64,000 nucleotides of DNA, from positions 1 to 64,000 of the forward strand of contig NZ_JALBYQ010000005.1 of assembly GCF_022678625.1 (NCBI RefSeq), written 5' to 3'. Both the position numbers and the translations under genes were made by a program. This stretch comes from Aliiroseovarius subalbicans (GTDB lineage Bacteria; Pseudomonadota; Alphaproteobacteria; Rhodobacterales; Rhodobacteraceae). This document shows, one piece after another, positions 32,148 to 41,157 of this stretch (position 1 is the first letter of the stretch; the number at the start of each line of letters is the position of its first letter). The notes below the pieces were generated by a model. That model was not told the origin of the DNA and searched no databases. It was given only the letters and a program-made list of their open reading frames with translations.

Positions 32148-33725
32148 ATGGCAAAAATTGCCTACATTCTGCTGTGTCACAAGGACCCCAAGGCGATCAT
32201 CGACCAGGCGACGCGCCTGACGGCGGCTGGGGATTGCATCTCGATTCACTTCGATGCACGGGCCAAGGCGGAACATTTCACGTTGATCCGCGACGCGCTT
32301 GAGGACAATCCGAATGTGGCGTTTGCCAAGAAGCGGATCAAATGCGGTTGGGGCGCCTGGACGCTGGTGCAGGCAACTCTGTATGCAGTCGAAGCCGCGG
32401 TCGATGCCTTCCCACGTGCGACCCATTTCTACATGGTGTCGGGCGATTGCATGACGACCAAGACGGCGCAGTACACCCACGAATTCCTGGACAGCGACGA
32501 CGTCGATTACATCGAAAGCTTCGACTATTTTGAGAGCGACTGGATCAAGACCGGGATGAAGGAAGAGCGGTTGATCTATCGCCATTTCTTCAACGAACGC
32601 ACCCAGAAGCGGCGGTTCTATGCCAGCTTCAACCTGCAAAAGAAGCTGGGCCTGAAGCGCGACATCCCGCATGACCTTCAGATCATGATCGGCAGCCAAT
32701 GGTGGTGCCTGCGCCGCCGCACGGTTGAATGGATCCTGGACTTCACACGCGAGCGCAAAGATGTGATGCGGTTCTTTCGCACCACATGGATCCCGGATGA
32801 GACCTTTTTTCAGACACTCGTGCGCCACCTGGTGCCGGAGAATGAGATTCGCACCCGCACCCTGACCTTCCTCATGTTCACCGACTACGGCATGCCGGTG
32901 ACGTTCTACAACGATCACTTTGATCTTCTGCGTAGTCAGGATTTCCTGTTCGCGCGCAAGATCAGCCCGGAAGCGAAAGAGCTGAAGCAGCGGCTGGGCG
33001 AGCTCTATGCGCAAGAGGACGTGGAGTTCCAGATTTCAAGCGAGGGGCTTTCGTTGTTCAAGTTCCTAAGCGGACGCGGCCGAATTGGGCGCCGCTTTGC
33101 CCCCCGGTTCTGGGAGGCCGAAAGCACGTTGGGCCGAGAACGTGAATTGCTGATCCTGGTGGCAAAGAAATGGCACGTCGGCAAGCGTGTGCTGGACCGG
33201 ATCAAGCAGGTGACGAACCTGCCCGCGATCGAATACCTGTTTGACGAAGAAGGCACGCCTTTGCCTGACCTGGGCGGGATTCAGAGCACTCTGGGCAAGC
33301 GAACCCGCCACCGGCGCGCGCTGATGCGGATGCTGTTTGACTATTTCGACACCGACCGGTTGGTGATCTGTCTGGACCCGAACAACCTGGACCTGATGCA
33401 GGACTTTTTTGCCGACCGGTCGATGACCCGGCTTTTAGAGGTGGAAAGCGAGTTCACCGACGAATACCTTCTGGGCCACGCGCGCCGCGTCGGGCTGGCC
33501 GGTGAAAGCACACCACAGGATGCGATTGACCGTCTTTTGCCGACGATCCGGCGCGATGTGCGATTTGAAAGCGACCGGATCCGCGACGCTGGGTTTGAGG
33601 AATTCTATCGCCTGCGTGAAAACGCAAGCCCCGAGGAAAATGCGCGCCCCCTTGCGAAATTCCTGTCGATCCCCGAAGAACGAGCCCGTGAGATTGCTGA
33701 AACGAACCATCTGTTTGCAGATTGA
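32148..33725 (+). CDS. Core-2/I-branching beta-1,6-N-acetylglucosaminyltransferase family protein (GT14)
   Basis: A 525-residue enzyme. The N-terminal ~280 residues match the core-2/I branching family, with IAYILLCHKDPKAI, then HFDARA, WGAWTLVQATL, HFYMVSGDCM, IMIGSQWWCLRRRTVEW and the catalytic-type WIPDETFFQTL. In animals this family adds branching GlcNAc to glycans; in bacteria the acceptor is undefined. The C-terminal ~230 residues are a separate basic domain (the DUF5928 region as I recall it). There is no membrane segment. The Shine-Dalgarno is weak. Pairing with a sulfotransferase points to a sulfated surface or exported polysaccharide. Confidence 0.87.
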   Translation: MAKIAYILLCHKDPKAIIDQATRLTAAGDCISIHFDARAKAEHFTLIRDALEDNPNVAFAKKRIKCGWGAWTLVQATLYAVEAAVDAFPRATHFYMVSGDCMTTKTAQYTHEFLDSDDVDYIESFDYFESDWIKTGMKEERLIYRHFFNERTQKRRFYASFNLQKKLGLKRDIPHDLQIMIGSQWWCLRRRTVEWILDFTRERKDVMRFFRTTWIPDETFFQTLVRHLVPENEIRTRTLTFLMFTDYGMPVTFYNDHFDLLRSQDFLFARKISPEAKELKQRLGELYAQEDVEFQISSEGLSLFKFLSGRGRIGRRFAPRFWEAESTLGRERELLILVAKKWHVGKRVLDRIKQVTNLPAIEYLFDEEGTPLPDLGGIQSTLGKRTRHRRALMRMLFDYFDTDRLVICLDPNNLDLMQDFFADRSMTRLLEVESEFTDEYLLGHARRVGLAGESTPQDAIDRLLPTIRRDVRFESDRIRDAGFEEFYRLRENASPEENARPLAKFLSIPEERAREIAETNHLFAD

Positions 33726-33733
33726 GGGGCACA

Positions 33734-34117
33734 ATGGGCTACGACTACGACGACCAGAACATTTTCGCGAAAATCCTTCGAGGCGAGATCCCGAATGACA
33801 CGGTGTATGAGGATGATTTTGCGCTGGCCTTTCGCGACATTCAGCCCCAGGCACCAGACCATGTGCTGGTGATCCCCAAGGGGCCTTATGTGAACCAGGA
33901 CCATTTTGCCGCCGAGGCTACGGACGCCGAGATTGTCGGGTTCACCCGCGCGATCGGCAAGGTCTGTGCTGCGATGGGTGTCACCCCCGGCGCGGGCGGC
34001 ATGGGATACCGGATGATCGCCAATGCAGGTGAGGCCGGGGTGCAGGAGGTGCCGCATCTGCATGTGCACATCCTATCAGGCCGGATGCTGGGCCGGATGG
34101 TCAAGCGCTTCGACTGA
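33734..34117 (+). CDS. HIT-family nucleotide hydrolase
   Basis: A 127-residue HINT-like protein: FAKILRGEIPNDTVYEDDFALAFRDI at the N-terminus (quoted in part: FAKILRGEIP) and the catalytic triad HLHVHIL near the C-terminus. It hydrolyses AMP from adenylated compounds. Start is ATG 33734 behind GAGGGGC. It follows the glycosyltransferase by 8 bases. HIT proteins usually act alone. Confidence 0.93.
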   Translation: MGYDYDDQNIFAKILRGEIPNDTVYEDDFALAFRDIQPQAPDHVLVIPKGPYVNQDHFAAEATDAEIVGFTRAIGKVCAAMGVTPGAGGMGYRMIANAGEAGVQEVPHLHVHILSGRMLGRMVKRFD

Positions 34118-34286
34118 GGCGGGATCCGATAGAATTGCCTGCGGCAATACATGATGTCTCGCAAGGGCGTGGCCCTGCTCGGATTGGCGCCTGGAGCGAG
34201 AGTTTCGCGTGAATGGACGATCCGGGACTTGCCGCCACCGGGCGGGCTGATAAACTGCGACGAAATGTGTAAGCAAGGTTGATGAC

Positions 34287-34463
34287 ATGACCCAGGACGC
34301 CCCGGAAACCAAGATCGTGGACAGCTACAAGGTCGTCTGTGACGGCGGCGAGGGCGGGCATCCGCGCGTCTTTCTGCAGATCCCGGTGGAGCAAGGTTGG
34401 GTCGAATGCCCCTATTGCGACTGCAAGTTTGTGCACAAGGACGCGGCTGACAAGGCCGCCTGA
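34287..34463 (+). CDS. Zinc-finger domain small protein (zf-CHCC, NDUFS6-like)
   Basis: A 58-residue protein too short for most gene callers. It contains C18 ([12 protein letters not shown]), the His at residue 25, and a CPYCDCKF pair near residues 42-47, a zinc knuckle of the zf-CHCC family that includes the complex I subunit NDUFS6. The ATG at 34287 sits behind a weak site. Its next gene polA begins 40 bases on. A complex I role is possible by homology only. Confidence 0.85.
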   Translation: MTQDAPETKIVDSYKVVCDGGEGGHPRVFLQIPVEQGWVECPYCDCKFVHKDAADKAA

Positions 34464-34503
34464 GGCGTCACCGCCCAATTGATGTGAACAAGGAGGGCGG
34501 GGC

Positions 34504-37293
34504 ATGAGCTTCGGCAAAGGTTGTCATTTGCATCTGGTCGACGGCTCGGCCTTCATTTTTCGCGCCTATCACGCCTTGCCGCCGCTGACGCGCAAATCCG
34601 ACGGTTTGCCGATCGGAGCGGTCGCGGGCTTTTGCAACATGCTGTTCAAGTTTGTTGAGGACGCGAAGGGCGACGACGCCCCGACCCATGTTGCGGTTGT
34701 TTTCGACTATTCCGGCAAGACGTTTCGCAACGACATGTACCCGGCCTACAAGGCGAACCGCCCGCCCGCGCCCGAGGATCTGGTGCCGCAGTTCCCGCTG
34801 ACCCGCGACGCTACGCGGGCTTTCAATCTCGCCTGTGTTGAGGTCGAGAATTTCGAAGCCGATGACATCATCGCCACCCTGGCCCGTCAGGCGGATGCCG
34901 CCGGGGGCCGGGTGTCGGTTATCAGCTCGGACAAGGATCTGATGCAACTGGTGGGGGGCGGGGTCGAAATGGTTGACCCGATGAAGAACCGCCGCATTGG
35001 CGTCGAGGGCGTCGAGGAGAAATTCGGCGTCGGCCCGGACCGCGTGGTGGACGTGCAGGCGCTGGCTGGCGACAGCGTTGACAACGTGCCCGGCGCACCG
35101 GGGATCGGGATCAAGACCGCAGCCCTTTTGATCAACGAATATGGCGATCTGGAAACCCTGCTGGCGCGCGCAGAAGAGATCAAGCAGCCCAAACGTCGGG
35201 AAACACTGATCAATTTCGCGGATCAGATCCGCATCTCGCGCGACCTGGTGAAGCTGGACGATGCGATGGAGCTGGACTTCGGCCTGGATGACCTGGAACT
35301 GAAGGATCCCGAACCCTCGGTGCTTCTGCCGTTCCTGGCCGACATGGAATTTCGCACCCTTACCAACCGTGTGGCCGACAAGCTGGGCATGGACGCGCCG
35401 GAAATTGCCGAATCTCCGGGCGCGGTGTCGGATGCGCCCGAGCAGCCGCCGATCGACCCGGAGGCCTATGAATGGGTCAAGGATCGCGCCGGGCTTGAGG
35501 CCTGGATCACCCGCATTCGCGACCGCGGTTATGTGGCCGTCGACACGGAAACCACCGGGCTGGACGAAATGCGCGTGGACCTGGTGGGTATCTCGCTGTG
35601 CGTGGACGCAGGCGAGGCGTGTTATATCCCGTTGATTCACAAGGACAGCGCAGCGGATGATCTGTTCGGCGGCGATCAGCTGTCTGAAGGGCAGATGAGC
35701 GTCGAAGATGCCTTGGCAATGCTCAAACCGGTGCTGGAGGATGAGGCCATCCTCAAGATCGGTCAGAACATGAAATATGACGCGAAGATTTTCGCGCGCT
35801 ATGGGGTGAATGTTGCCCCGTTCGATGACACGATGCTGCTGTCCTATGCGCTGAACGCGGGGGTGCATAACCACGGCATGGACCTGTTGTCTGACCGGTA
35901 TCTGGGACACAAGCCGATCTCGATCAAATCGCTGTTGGGCACCGGAAAGTCGGCGATAACGTTTGACCGGGTGCCGATTGCCGATGCGGTGAAATATGCC
36001 GCCGAGGACGCGGATATTACCCTGCGCCTGTGGCAGATCTTCAAGCCGATGCTGCACCAAAAACAGGTGACCACGGTCTATGAGACGCTGGAGCGCCCCC
36101 TGGCGCCGGTGCTGGCGAAGATGGAGATGACAGGCATCAAGGTGGACCGAGATACCCTGTCGCGCATGTCCAATGCCTTCGCGCAGAAAATGGCGGGGCT
36201 TGAGGCCGAGCTGCACGACATGGCCGGGCGCAGTTTCAACGTGCAATCCCCCGCACAGGTGGGGGAAATCCTGTTTGACCAGATGGAGCTGGAAGGCGGC
36301 AAGCGCACCAAGACCGGCCAATGGTCCACCCCCGCCGACGTGCTGGAGGACCTTGCGACCGAGCATGATTTCCCCGCCCGCGTTCTGGATTATCGCCAGC
36401 TGCAAAAGCTGAAATCGACCTATACCGACGCGTTGCAGGAACATATCCACCCGGAAACCGGCCGCGTGCACACCTCCTATGTGCAATCGGGGGCGAACAC
36501 CGGGCGCCTGGCCTCGACCGATCCGAACCTGCAAAACATCCCTGTGCGCAGCGAAGAGGGCCGACGTATTCGTGAGGCGTTCGTGGCTGAACCAGGCAAG
36601 GTGCTGATATCGCTGGACTACAGCCAGATTGAGCTGCGCATTCTGGCGCAGGTTGCCGGCATCGAGACCTTGAAACAGGCGTTTCGTGACGGTCACGACA
36701 TTCATGCCATGACGGCGTCCGAAATGTTCGATGTGCCGTTGGAGGACATGACACCGGACATCCGTCGTCAGGCCAAGGCGATCAATTTCGGCGTGATTTA
36801 CGGGATCAGCGGCTTCGGCCTGGCCCGCAATCTGCGCATTCCACGCGCCGAGGCGCAGGGCTTCATCGACCGCTACTTCGAACGCTTCCCTGGCATTCGC
36901 GCCTATATGGACGAAACCGTGCAATTCGCGAAGGACAACGGATACGTCCAGACCCTGTTTGGCCGCAAGATCCACACCCCCGAGATCAACGCCAAGGGCC
37001 CCCATGCAGGGTTTGCCAAGCGCGCGGCGATCAACGCGCCCATCCAGGGTGCGGCTGCGGATGTGATCCGGCGCGCGATGGTGCGCATGCCGGACGCGAT
37101 CACCGGACTGCCCGCGCAGATGCTGCTTCAGGTGCACGACGAACTGATCTTCGAAGTGGACGCAGGCGCGGTTGACCAGACCATCGAGACCGTGCGCGAC
37201 GTGATGGAAAACGCGGCGGACCCGGCGGTGAAGCTGGATGTGCCGCTGGTGGTGGATGCAGGCCAGGGGGCCAATTGGGCCGAGGCGCATTGA
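34504..37293 (+). CDS. polA: DNA polymerase I
   Basis: A 929-residue three-domain enzyme. Residues 1-290: 5'-3' exonuclease with conserved acidic residues (FEADDIIATLA, SSDKDLMQL). About 340-520: 3'-5' proofreading domain with intact VDTETTGLD and KYDAKIF, so proofreading looks active. About 560-929: polymerase, with motif A SLDYSQIELR (~704), motif B RRQAKAINFGVIYG (~760) and motif C QVHDELIFE (~878). It fills gaps in repair and removes Okazaki RNA. A downstream SGNH gene overlaps its end. Confidence 0.98.
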   Translation: MSFGKGCHLHLVDGSAFIFRAYHALPPLTRKSDGLPIGAVAGFCNMLFKFVEDAKGDDAPTHVAVVFDYSGKTFRNDMYPAYKANRPPAPEDLVPQFPLTRDATRAFNLACVEVENFEADDIIATLARQADAAGGRVSVISSDKDLMQLVGGGVEMVDPMKNRRIGVEGVEEKFGVGPDRVVDVQALAGDSVDNVPGAPGIGIKTAALLINEYGDLETLLARAEEIKQPKRRETLINFADQIRISRDLVKLDDAMELDFGLDDLELKDPEPSVLLPFLADMEFRTLTNRVADKLGMDAPEIAESPGAVSDAPEQPPIDPEAYEWVKDRAGLEAWITRIRDRGYVAVDTETTGLDEMRVDLVGISLCVDAGEACYIPLIHKDSAADDLFGGDQLSEGQMSVEDALAMLKPVLEDEAILKIGQNMKYDAKIFARYGVNVAPFDDTMLLSYALNAGVHNHGMDLLSDRYLGHKPISIKSLLGTGKSAITFDRVPIADAVKYAAEDADITLRLWQIFKPMLHQKQVTTVYETLERPLAPVLAKMEMTGIKVDRDTLSRMSNAFAQKMAGLEAELHDMAGRSFNVQSPAQVGEILFDQMELEGGKRTKTGQWSTPADVLEDLATEHDFPARVLDYRQLQKLKSTYTDALQEHIHPETGRVHTSYVQSGANTGRLASTDPNLQNIPVRSEEGRRIREAFVAEPGKVLISLDYSQIELRILAQVAGIETLKQAFRDGHDIHAMTASEMFDVPLEDMTPDIRRQAKAINFGVIYGISGFGLARNLRIPRAEAQGFIDRYFERFPGIRAYMDETVQFAKDNGYVQTLFGRKIHTPEINAKGPHAGFAKRAAINAPIQGAAADVIRRAMVRMPDAITGLPAQMLLQVHDELIFEVDAGAVDQTIETVRDVMENAADPAVKLDVPLVVDAGQGANWAEAH

Positions 37294-37979
37294 TCCTGCC
37301 GCGGCTTACCTATGCGCTTTGTCTCGCGCTCCTTATGCTTTTGCCGTCCGGTGCCCGTGCCGAAGGGGGCGACGCTCCACGCATTCTCGTCATCGGTGAC
37401 AGCCTTCTGGCTTGGCATTCCAGCTCGGGCCGCTCGGTCGCGGATCGGTTGGAGCATCTGTTGGGGCAGCCGGTTCAGGATCGGTCGGTTTCGGCGGCGC
37501 GGATGATCTATCACCTGCCGATATCCGGTGCGGTAGGTCTGGCGATCCCCAAGCAGTTTCGGGACGGGGATTGGGACTGGGTGGTGGTGAACGGCGGCGG
37601 CAATGACCTGTGGCTGGGCTGCGGCTGCAACCGGTGTGATCGCAAGCTGAATCGGCTTCTATCCAAAAGCGCCGATAAGGGAGCGATCCACAAGCTGGTG
37701 TCCCGCATCCGCGACAGCGGTGCCAAAGTGCTGTGGCTGGGATATCTGCGCAGCCCAGGTTTCGACACGCCGATTGAATCGTGCAAGGACGACGGTGACA
37801 TTCTGGAAGCGCGGATCGCGACCCTGGCCGAGGCCGAGGGGGGCGTGTTTTTCCAGTCGATTACCGACCTGGTGCCGCCCGGTGATCGGTCTTTCCACGC
37901 CGCCGACCGCATTCACCCGTCGATGAAAGCCAGCGACGCCATCGCACGACGCCTGGCGCGGGTGATCCGGGCGAATTGA
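37275..37979 (+). CDS. Secreted SGNH/GDSL hydrolase
   Basis: A protein of about 230 residues with an N-terminal signal peptide (LCLALLMLLPSGARAEGG) and the SGNH order: block I VIGDSLLAWH with catalytic Ser, GGGNDLW (block III), and DRIHPSMKASD with the catalytic Asp-His. Such enzymes deacylate or deacetylate polysaccharides and lipids in the periplasm. The start is uncertain: TTG at 37275 or 37290, both overlapping polA; no ATG precedes the signal peptide. A CGCNRC cluster is unusual and may be a disulfide. Confidence 0.82.
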   Translation: MGRGALILPRLTYALCLALLMLLPSGARAEGGDAPRILVIGDSLLAWHSSSGRSVADRLEHLLGQPVQDRSVSAARMIYHLPISGAVGLAIPKQFRDGDWDWVVVNGGGNDLWLGCGCNRCDRKLNRLLSKSADKGAIHKLVSRIRDSGAKVLWLGYLRSPGFDTPIESCKDDGDILEARIATLAEAEGGVFFQSITDLVPPGDRSFHAADRIHPSMKASDAIARRLARVIRAN

Positions 37980-38034
37980 CCCCCTTGCGGGCCCCCGGCG
38001 TTGCCCCCATTCTGGGGCAAGAAACGGATACCTC

Positions 38035-38958
38035 ATGCCGCATGATCACCATCACCACCATCACACCGACCCCGAGGCGGGCGACGCGCGGGTGGCCTGG
38101 GCGGTGGCGGCAAATGTTGCACTGACGCTGGCACAGATCGTGGGTGGGCTTCTGTCCGGCTCGGTCGCGCTGATTGCCGATGCAATCCACAACCTTTCAG
38201 ATGCGGCCTCATTGGCGATCGCCTTTTTTGCTCGCAAGATCGCGCGCAGGCCGACCGATGCGGGGATGACCTTCGGCTACAAGCGGGCCGAGCTGGTGGC
38301 GGCGCTGATCAACTATACCACGCTGATCGTGATCGGGTTTTACCTGCTTTACGAAGGCATCATGCGCTTTTTCGATCCGCCGGAGGTGACCGGCTGGCTG
38401 GTCATCATCGTCGCTGGTATCGCGCTGGCGGTTGATGCGTTCACCGCGCTGATGACCTGGCGTATGGCGAAAGACAGCGCGAACATCCGCGCAGCGTTTC
38501 TGCACAATGTGGCGGACGCACTGGGCTCGGTCGCGGTGATCGTGGTGGGCATTCTGATCGTTACCTTCGGCTGGCACCTGGCCGACCCGATCGCCACGAT
38601 CGGCATTGCCACCTATATCCTGTGGATGGGGCTGGGCGAGGTTCGCGGCGTGATCCACATTCTGATGTTGGGCGCGCCACAGGGGATCGAGGCCGAGGAG
38701 GTGTTGGCGGTGATGGAGGCGGTGGACGGCATCGACAGCGTGCATCACCTGCACATCTGGCAGATCAGCGAACAGGTCGTGTCGCTTGAGGCGCATGTGG
38801 TGGCGGATGCGGCGAACTGGCCGGATTGCGCCAACGCCAAGCGCGCGGTGAAAAACGTCCTGCGCGACAGGTTCGCCATCACCCATGTCACCTTGGACAT
38901 GGAAGGGCCGGGGGATCATTGCGACCACCCCGCCCGGATCGGCGGCGCAGGGGGTTAG
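38035..38958 (+). CDS. Cation diffusion facilitator, zinc exporter type
   Basis: A 307-residue CDF protein with six transmembrane helices. It opens with a His-rich tail (HDHHHHHHTD). Helix 2 has the metal site ADAIHNLSD, helix 5 has FLHNVADALGS; both HxxxD sites fit Zn2+. A C-terminal cytoplasmic domain (SVHHLHIWQ, HVTLDMEG) follows. It exports Zn2+, possibly Co2+ or Cd2+, in exchange for protons. It converges with a small secreted-protein gene with a 4-base overlap. Confidence 0.92.
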   Translation: MPHDHHHHHHTDPEAGDARVAWAVAANVALTLAQIVGGLLSGSVALIADAIHNLSDAASLAIAFFARKIARRPTDAGMTFGYKRAELVAALINYTTLIVIGFYLLYEGIMRFFDPPEVTGWLVIIVAGIALAVDAFTALMTWRMAKDSANIRAAFLHNVADALGSVAVIVVGILIVTFGWHLADPIATIGIATYILWMGLGEVRGVIHILMLGAPQGIEAEEVLAVMEAVDGIDSVHHLHIWQISEQVVSLEAHVVADAANWPDCANAKRAVKNVLRDRFAITHVTLDMEGPGDHCDHPARIGGAGG

Positions 38959-39386
38959 CGCCCCAGTTTCGTGACCACAAGGGTTCCGTTCCCGTTGTTA
39001 TAGGCGTGAACATAGAACACCTGATCGCTTGTCGCCCATGTGGCAAGCGTAGTGAAGGGGCTGATGGCCACACGCGTTTCCTTGTGTGCCGGATAGGTCT
39101 CGCTGCTCAGCGTCATCTGAGCAGGCTCGGTCTTCGCGACAGGCCGATCCAGCCAGCTGCATGCGCCCGGCGGTGGGGTTCGTTTCAGAGCGCCGGTGCT
39201 GGTCTTGTGAAAGTGCACCGTGACGAACTGAACCGACGTGTTTGTCGTCGCGTTCACCGAAACGCCGGACAAGGCGACCATTTTTGCGCTGCCATGACAG
39301 GCAAGAGGATAGCTTTGCTGGCCAAGACCTGGCGAAGCCGCCAGCGCCAGGCCCAACACGGCAAAGAGTGCAAGGGGTTTCATCAC
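38955..39386 (-). CDS. Secreted protein of unknown function, tandem paralogue A
   Basis: A 143-residue protein with a signal peptide (ALFAVLGLALAASPGLG) and two Cys in the mature part (ACHG, CSWLD). It is visibly similar to the protein encoded next upstream. Shared features: an N-terminal (A/T)C(H/R)G with MVA, a central FHK/YHK strand, PPPGACSWLDRP against PALGECTWIDRG, and the terminal LVVTKLG against MVVTKIG. I recognise no family. A disulfide between the conserved Cys pair is likely. Confidence 0.72.
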   Translation of the reverse strand: MMKPLALFAVLGLALAASPGLGQQSYPLACHGSAKMVALSGVSVNATTNTSVQFVTVHFHKTSTGALKRTPPPGACSWLDRPVAKTEPAQMTLSSETYPAHKETRVAISPFTTLATWATSDQVFYVHAYNNGNGTLVVTKLGR

Positions 39387-39444
39387 GAAGCCTCCGAACT
39401 GGACAGGGGCGCGGGCCGATGGGCCCGCGCCATACAGGCAAGGG

Positions 39445-39903
39445 TTACGGGCCGATTTTGGTCACGACCATGTGGCCTTGCCGATTGTTGAACACATGCA
39501 CCTGGAACGGCTCTGCCCGGCGCACGTATTTCATCAACTGGGTCGCCCCGTGCGACGGCGTGTTCAGGTGACATTCACCCGCCCGGCACACAGTTTGGGT
39601 CCAGGATACGGCGTGGTCGTCGAACAGCATCTTGTTCGGTTCATCGCCAACCATGCCCCGATCAATCCAAGTACATTCCCCAAGCGCCGGCGCCTTCACG
39701 CCCGCACCTGCGTTGCCCTTGTGATAGGTGATCTCGACAAAGACACGCGGATCAGACACGCGTTGCCCGATCACCGCGACCATGTCGCCGCCCCCGCGGC
39801 AGGTCATGACATACGTCTGTTCAGCCACCGCCATTCCGGTTGTCACGGCAAGCGCACCTGCCAGAAGCGCGGTGCCAAGGATGGTATGTTTCTTCATTTT
39901 CAT
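39445..39903 (-). CDS. Secreted protein of unknown function, tandem paralogue B
   Basis: A 152-residue relative of the neighbouring protein, with signal peptide (ILGTALLAGALAVTTGMAVA) and four Cys, against two in A: the shared pair (TCRGG, CTWID) and an extra pair in VCRAGECH, likely a second disulfide. I start at ATG 39903 behind GGGAGG; a longer frame to 39975 lacks a signal. It lies 58 bases upstream of paralogue A in the same direction. Function is unknown. Confidence 0.75.
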   Translation of the reverse strand: MKMKKHTILGTALLAGALAVTTGMAVAEQTYVMTCRGGGDMVAVIGQRVSDPRVFVEITYHKGNAGAGVKAPALGECTWIDRGMVGDEPNKMLFDDHAVSWTQTVCRAGECHLNTPSHGATQLMKYVRRAEPFQVHVFNNRQGHMVVTKIGP

Positions 39904-40018
39904 GTCGGAAAACCTCCCATTTCCCGGTGCGGATCGCGGGCGGGATGCCCGAAAACCCACGAAGACATGATACACCTATGACGAGAGTGGCGCCTTGATC
40001 CGACCTACCTATGGCGGA

Positions 40019-40708
40019 TTATGGCCGAAGGTCCGAAGCCTTTCTGGCGTAGAAGGCCATGAGGCTCTTGTCGCGTTCTTCCCGAAACGGGGCGCCGGTA
40101 TCCAGCGCCCGGATGCGATCGATGCGGAACATGCGGAAATCGTCGCGCAGCTCGCACCAGGCGACCAGGGTCCAGACCCGACCCCAGAACCACAAGCCCA
40201 GCGGGCGCACGACCCGGGTTGTGGCCACGCCCTCGGCGTCCGCATAGCCGATGGAAACCCTGCGGCGCGCGTCCGTCGCAGCCTCGATCTGGTCGATGTT
40301 CCGGCGCTCGGCATCGCTCAGCCCAAAACTGTCGCGGGCATGGATTTCGACCCGCGCCGCGCTCTCGGCCAGGTCGCGTGGCAGGACCGCCTGGATTTTC
40401 ACCAAAGCCTCTTCGGCGGCCAGTGCCATGTCTGCCCCGCCCCAGGTGCGCACCATGCGCGCGCCCGCGACCAGGGCTGCGACCTCGGCGCGGGTGAACA
40501 TCAGGGGCGGCATGTCGAACCCTGCCCGCATCAGGTATCCGACGCCCGCTTCGCCCTCGATCGGCACGCCCGACCCGATCAGATCGGAAATGTCGCGATA
40601 GATCGTGCGTTCGCTGACCTCCAGCCGCTCGGCCAGCACCCGCGCAGTGGTCAGCCGACCACCGCGAAGGTATTGCACGATCTGAAACAGGCGGTCGGCA
40701 CGGCGCAT
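40019..40708 (-). CDS. YafY-type WYL-domain transcriptional regulator
   Basis: A 229-residue regulator: N-terminal DeoR-like helix-turn-helix (RLTTARVLAERLEVSERTIYRDI), then a WYL domain with VRPLGLWFWGRVWTLVAWC and FRMFRIDRI. WYL domains sense nucleic acids or small ligands. The gene begins 3 bases after the VOC-protein stop, so the two form one unit, an arrangement I have often seen for YafY regulators. Confidence 0.87.
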   Translation of the reverse strand: MRRADRLFQIVQYLRGGRLTTARVLAERLEVSERTIYRDISDLIGSGVPIEGEAGVGYLMRAGFDMPPLMFTRAEVAALVAGARMVRTWGGADMALAAEEALVKIQAVLPRDLAESAARVEIHARDSFGLSDAERRNIDQIEAATDARRRVSIGYADAEGVATTRVVRPLGLWFWGRVWTLVAWCELRDDFRMFRIDRIRALDTGAPFREERDKSLMAFYARKASDLRP

Positions 40709-40711
40709 GGG

Positions 40712-41098
40712 TCAGCCCTTCGGTTCAAACAGCCCGATCGAATTGCCGTCGGGGTCGGTCGCATAGCAAAACTGCCCCGCCGGGATCTCAATCACAAGCC
40801 CATCCAGCGCCAGCGTGCCGCCGGCAGCCACCAGCCGCGCCTTGGCGGCGTCCAGGGTGTCGGGAATGGCCAGGTGAACGGTCGGCCCGGTGCCCTGTGC
40901 CGCCGGTTTGCCGGGGTACAGGTGCCCGGCCACGCCGGTTTCGAACTCCTTGGCCGGGAACATCGCCATCGGGTTTGGGCCGGTGCTGTCGATCTTCATC
41001 TGGTACCCGAACACGGCATCATAGAACGCAACGGCGCGGGTCATGTCGGTCACCGGGATTTCGGTCCAGACGACGGGGTTGGTGGGGGTATGGGTCAT
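40712..41098 (-). CDS. VOC-family (glyoxalase/bleomycin resistance) protein
   Basis: A 128-residue protein with two beta-alpha-beta-beta-beta modules. N-terminal VVWTEIPVTDMTRAVAFYDAVFGY and C-terminal FCYATDPDGNSIGLFEPKG mark the VOC fold (metal-dependent lyase, isomerase or dioxygenase). I start at ATG 41098 behind GGAGAGAG; an ATG at 41113 is possible. Substrate unknown. Confidence 0.87.
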   Translation of the reverse strand: MTHTPTNPVVWTEIPVTDMTRAVAFYDAVFGYQMKIDSTGPNPMAMFPAKEFETGVAGHLYPGKPAAQGTGPTVHLAIPDTLDAAKARLVAAGGTLALDGLVIEIPAGQFCYATDPDGNSIGLFEPKG

Positions 41099-41157
41099 GT
41101 CTCTCTCCATCAAACTGCGATGAAGCCTTATTCCATACCCCTGCTGACAGCCTTCTG

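Noticed and set aside
34134-34148. ATTGCC/GGCAAT inverted repeat after the HIT gene as a terminator
   Set aside because: The 6-bp stem with 3-base loop is weak and is followed by ACATGATG, not a T-run.
34468-37290. 940-codon minus-strand frame opposite polA
   Set aside because: Exactly mirrors polA. His/Gln/Arg-rich with no family features, caused by GC-rich codon structure.
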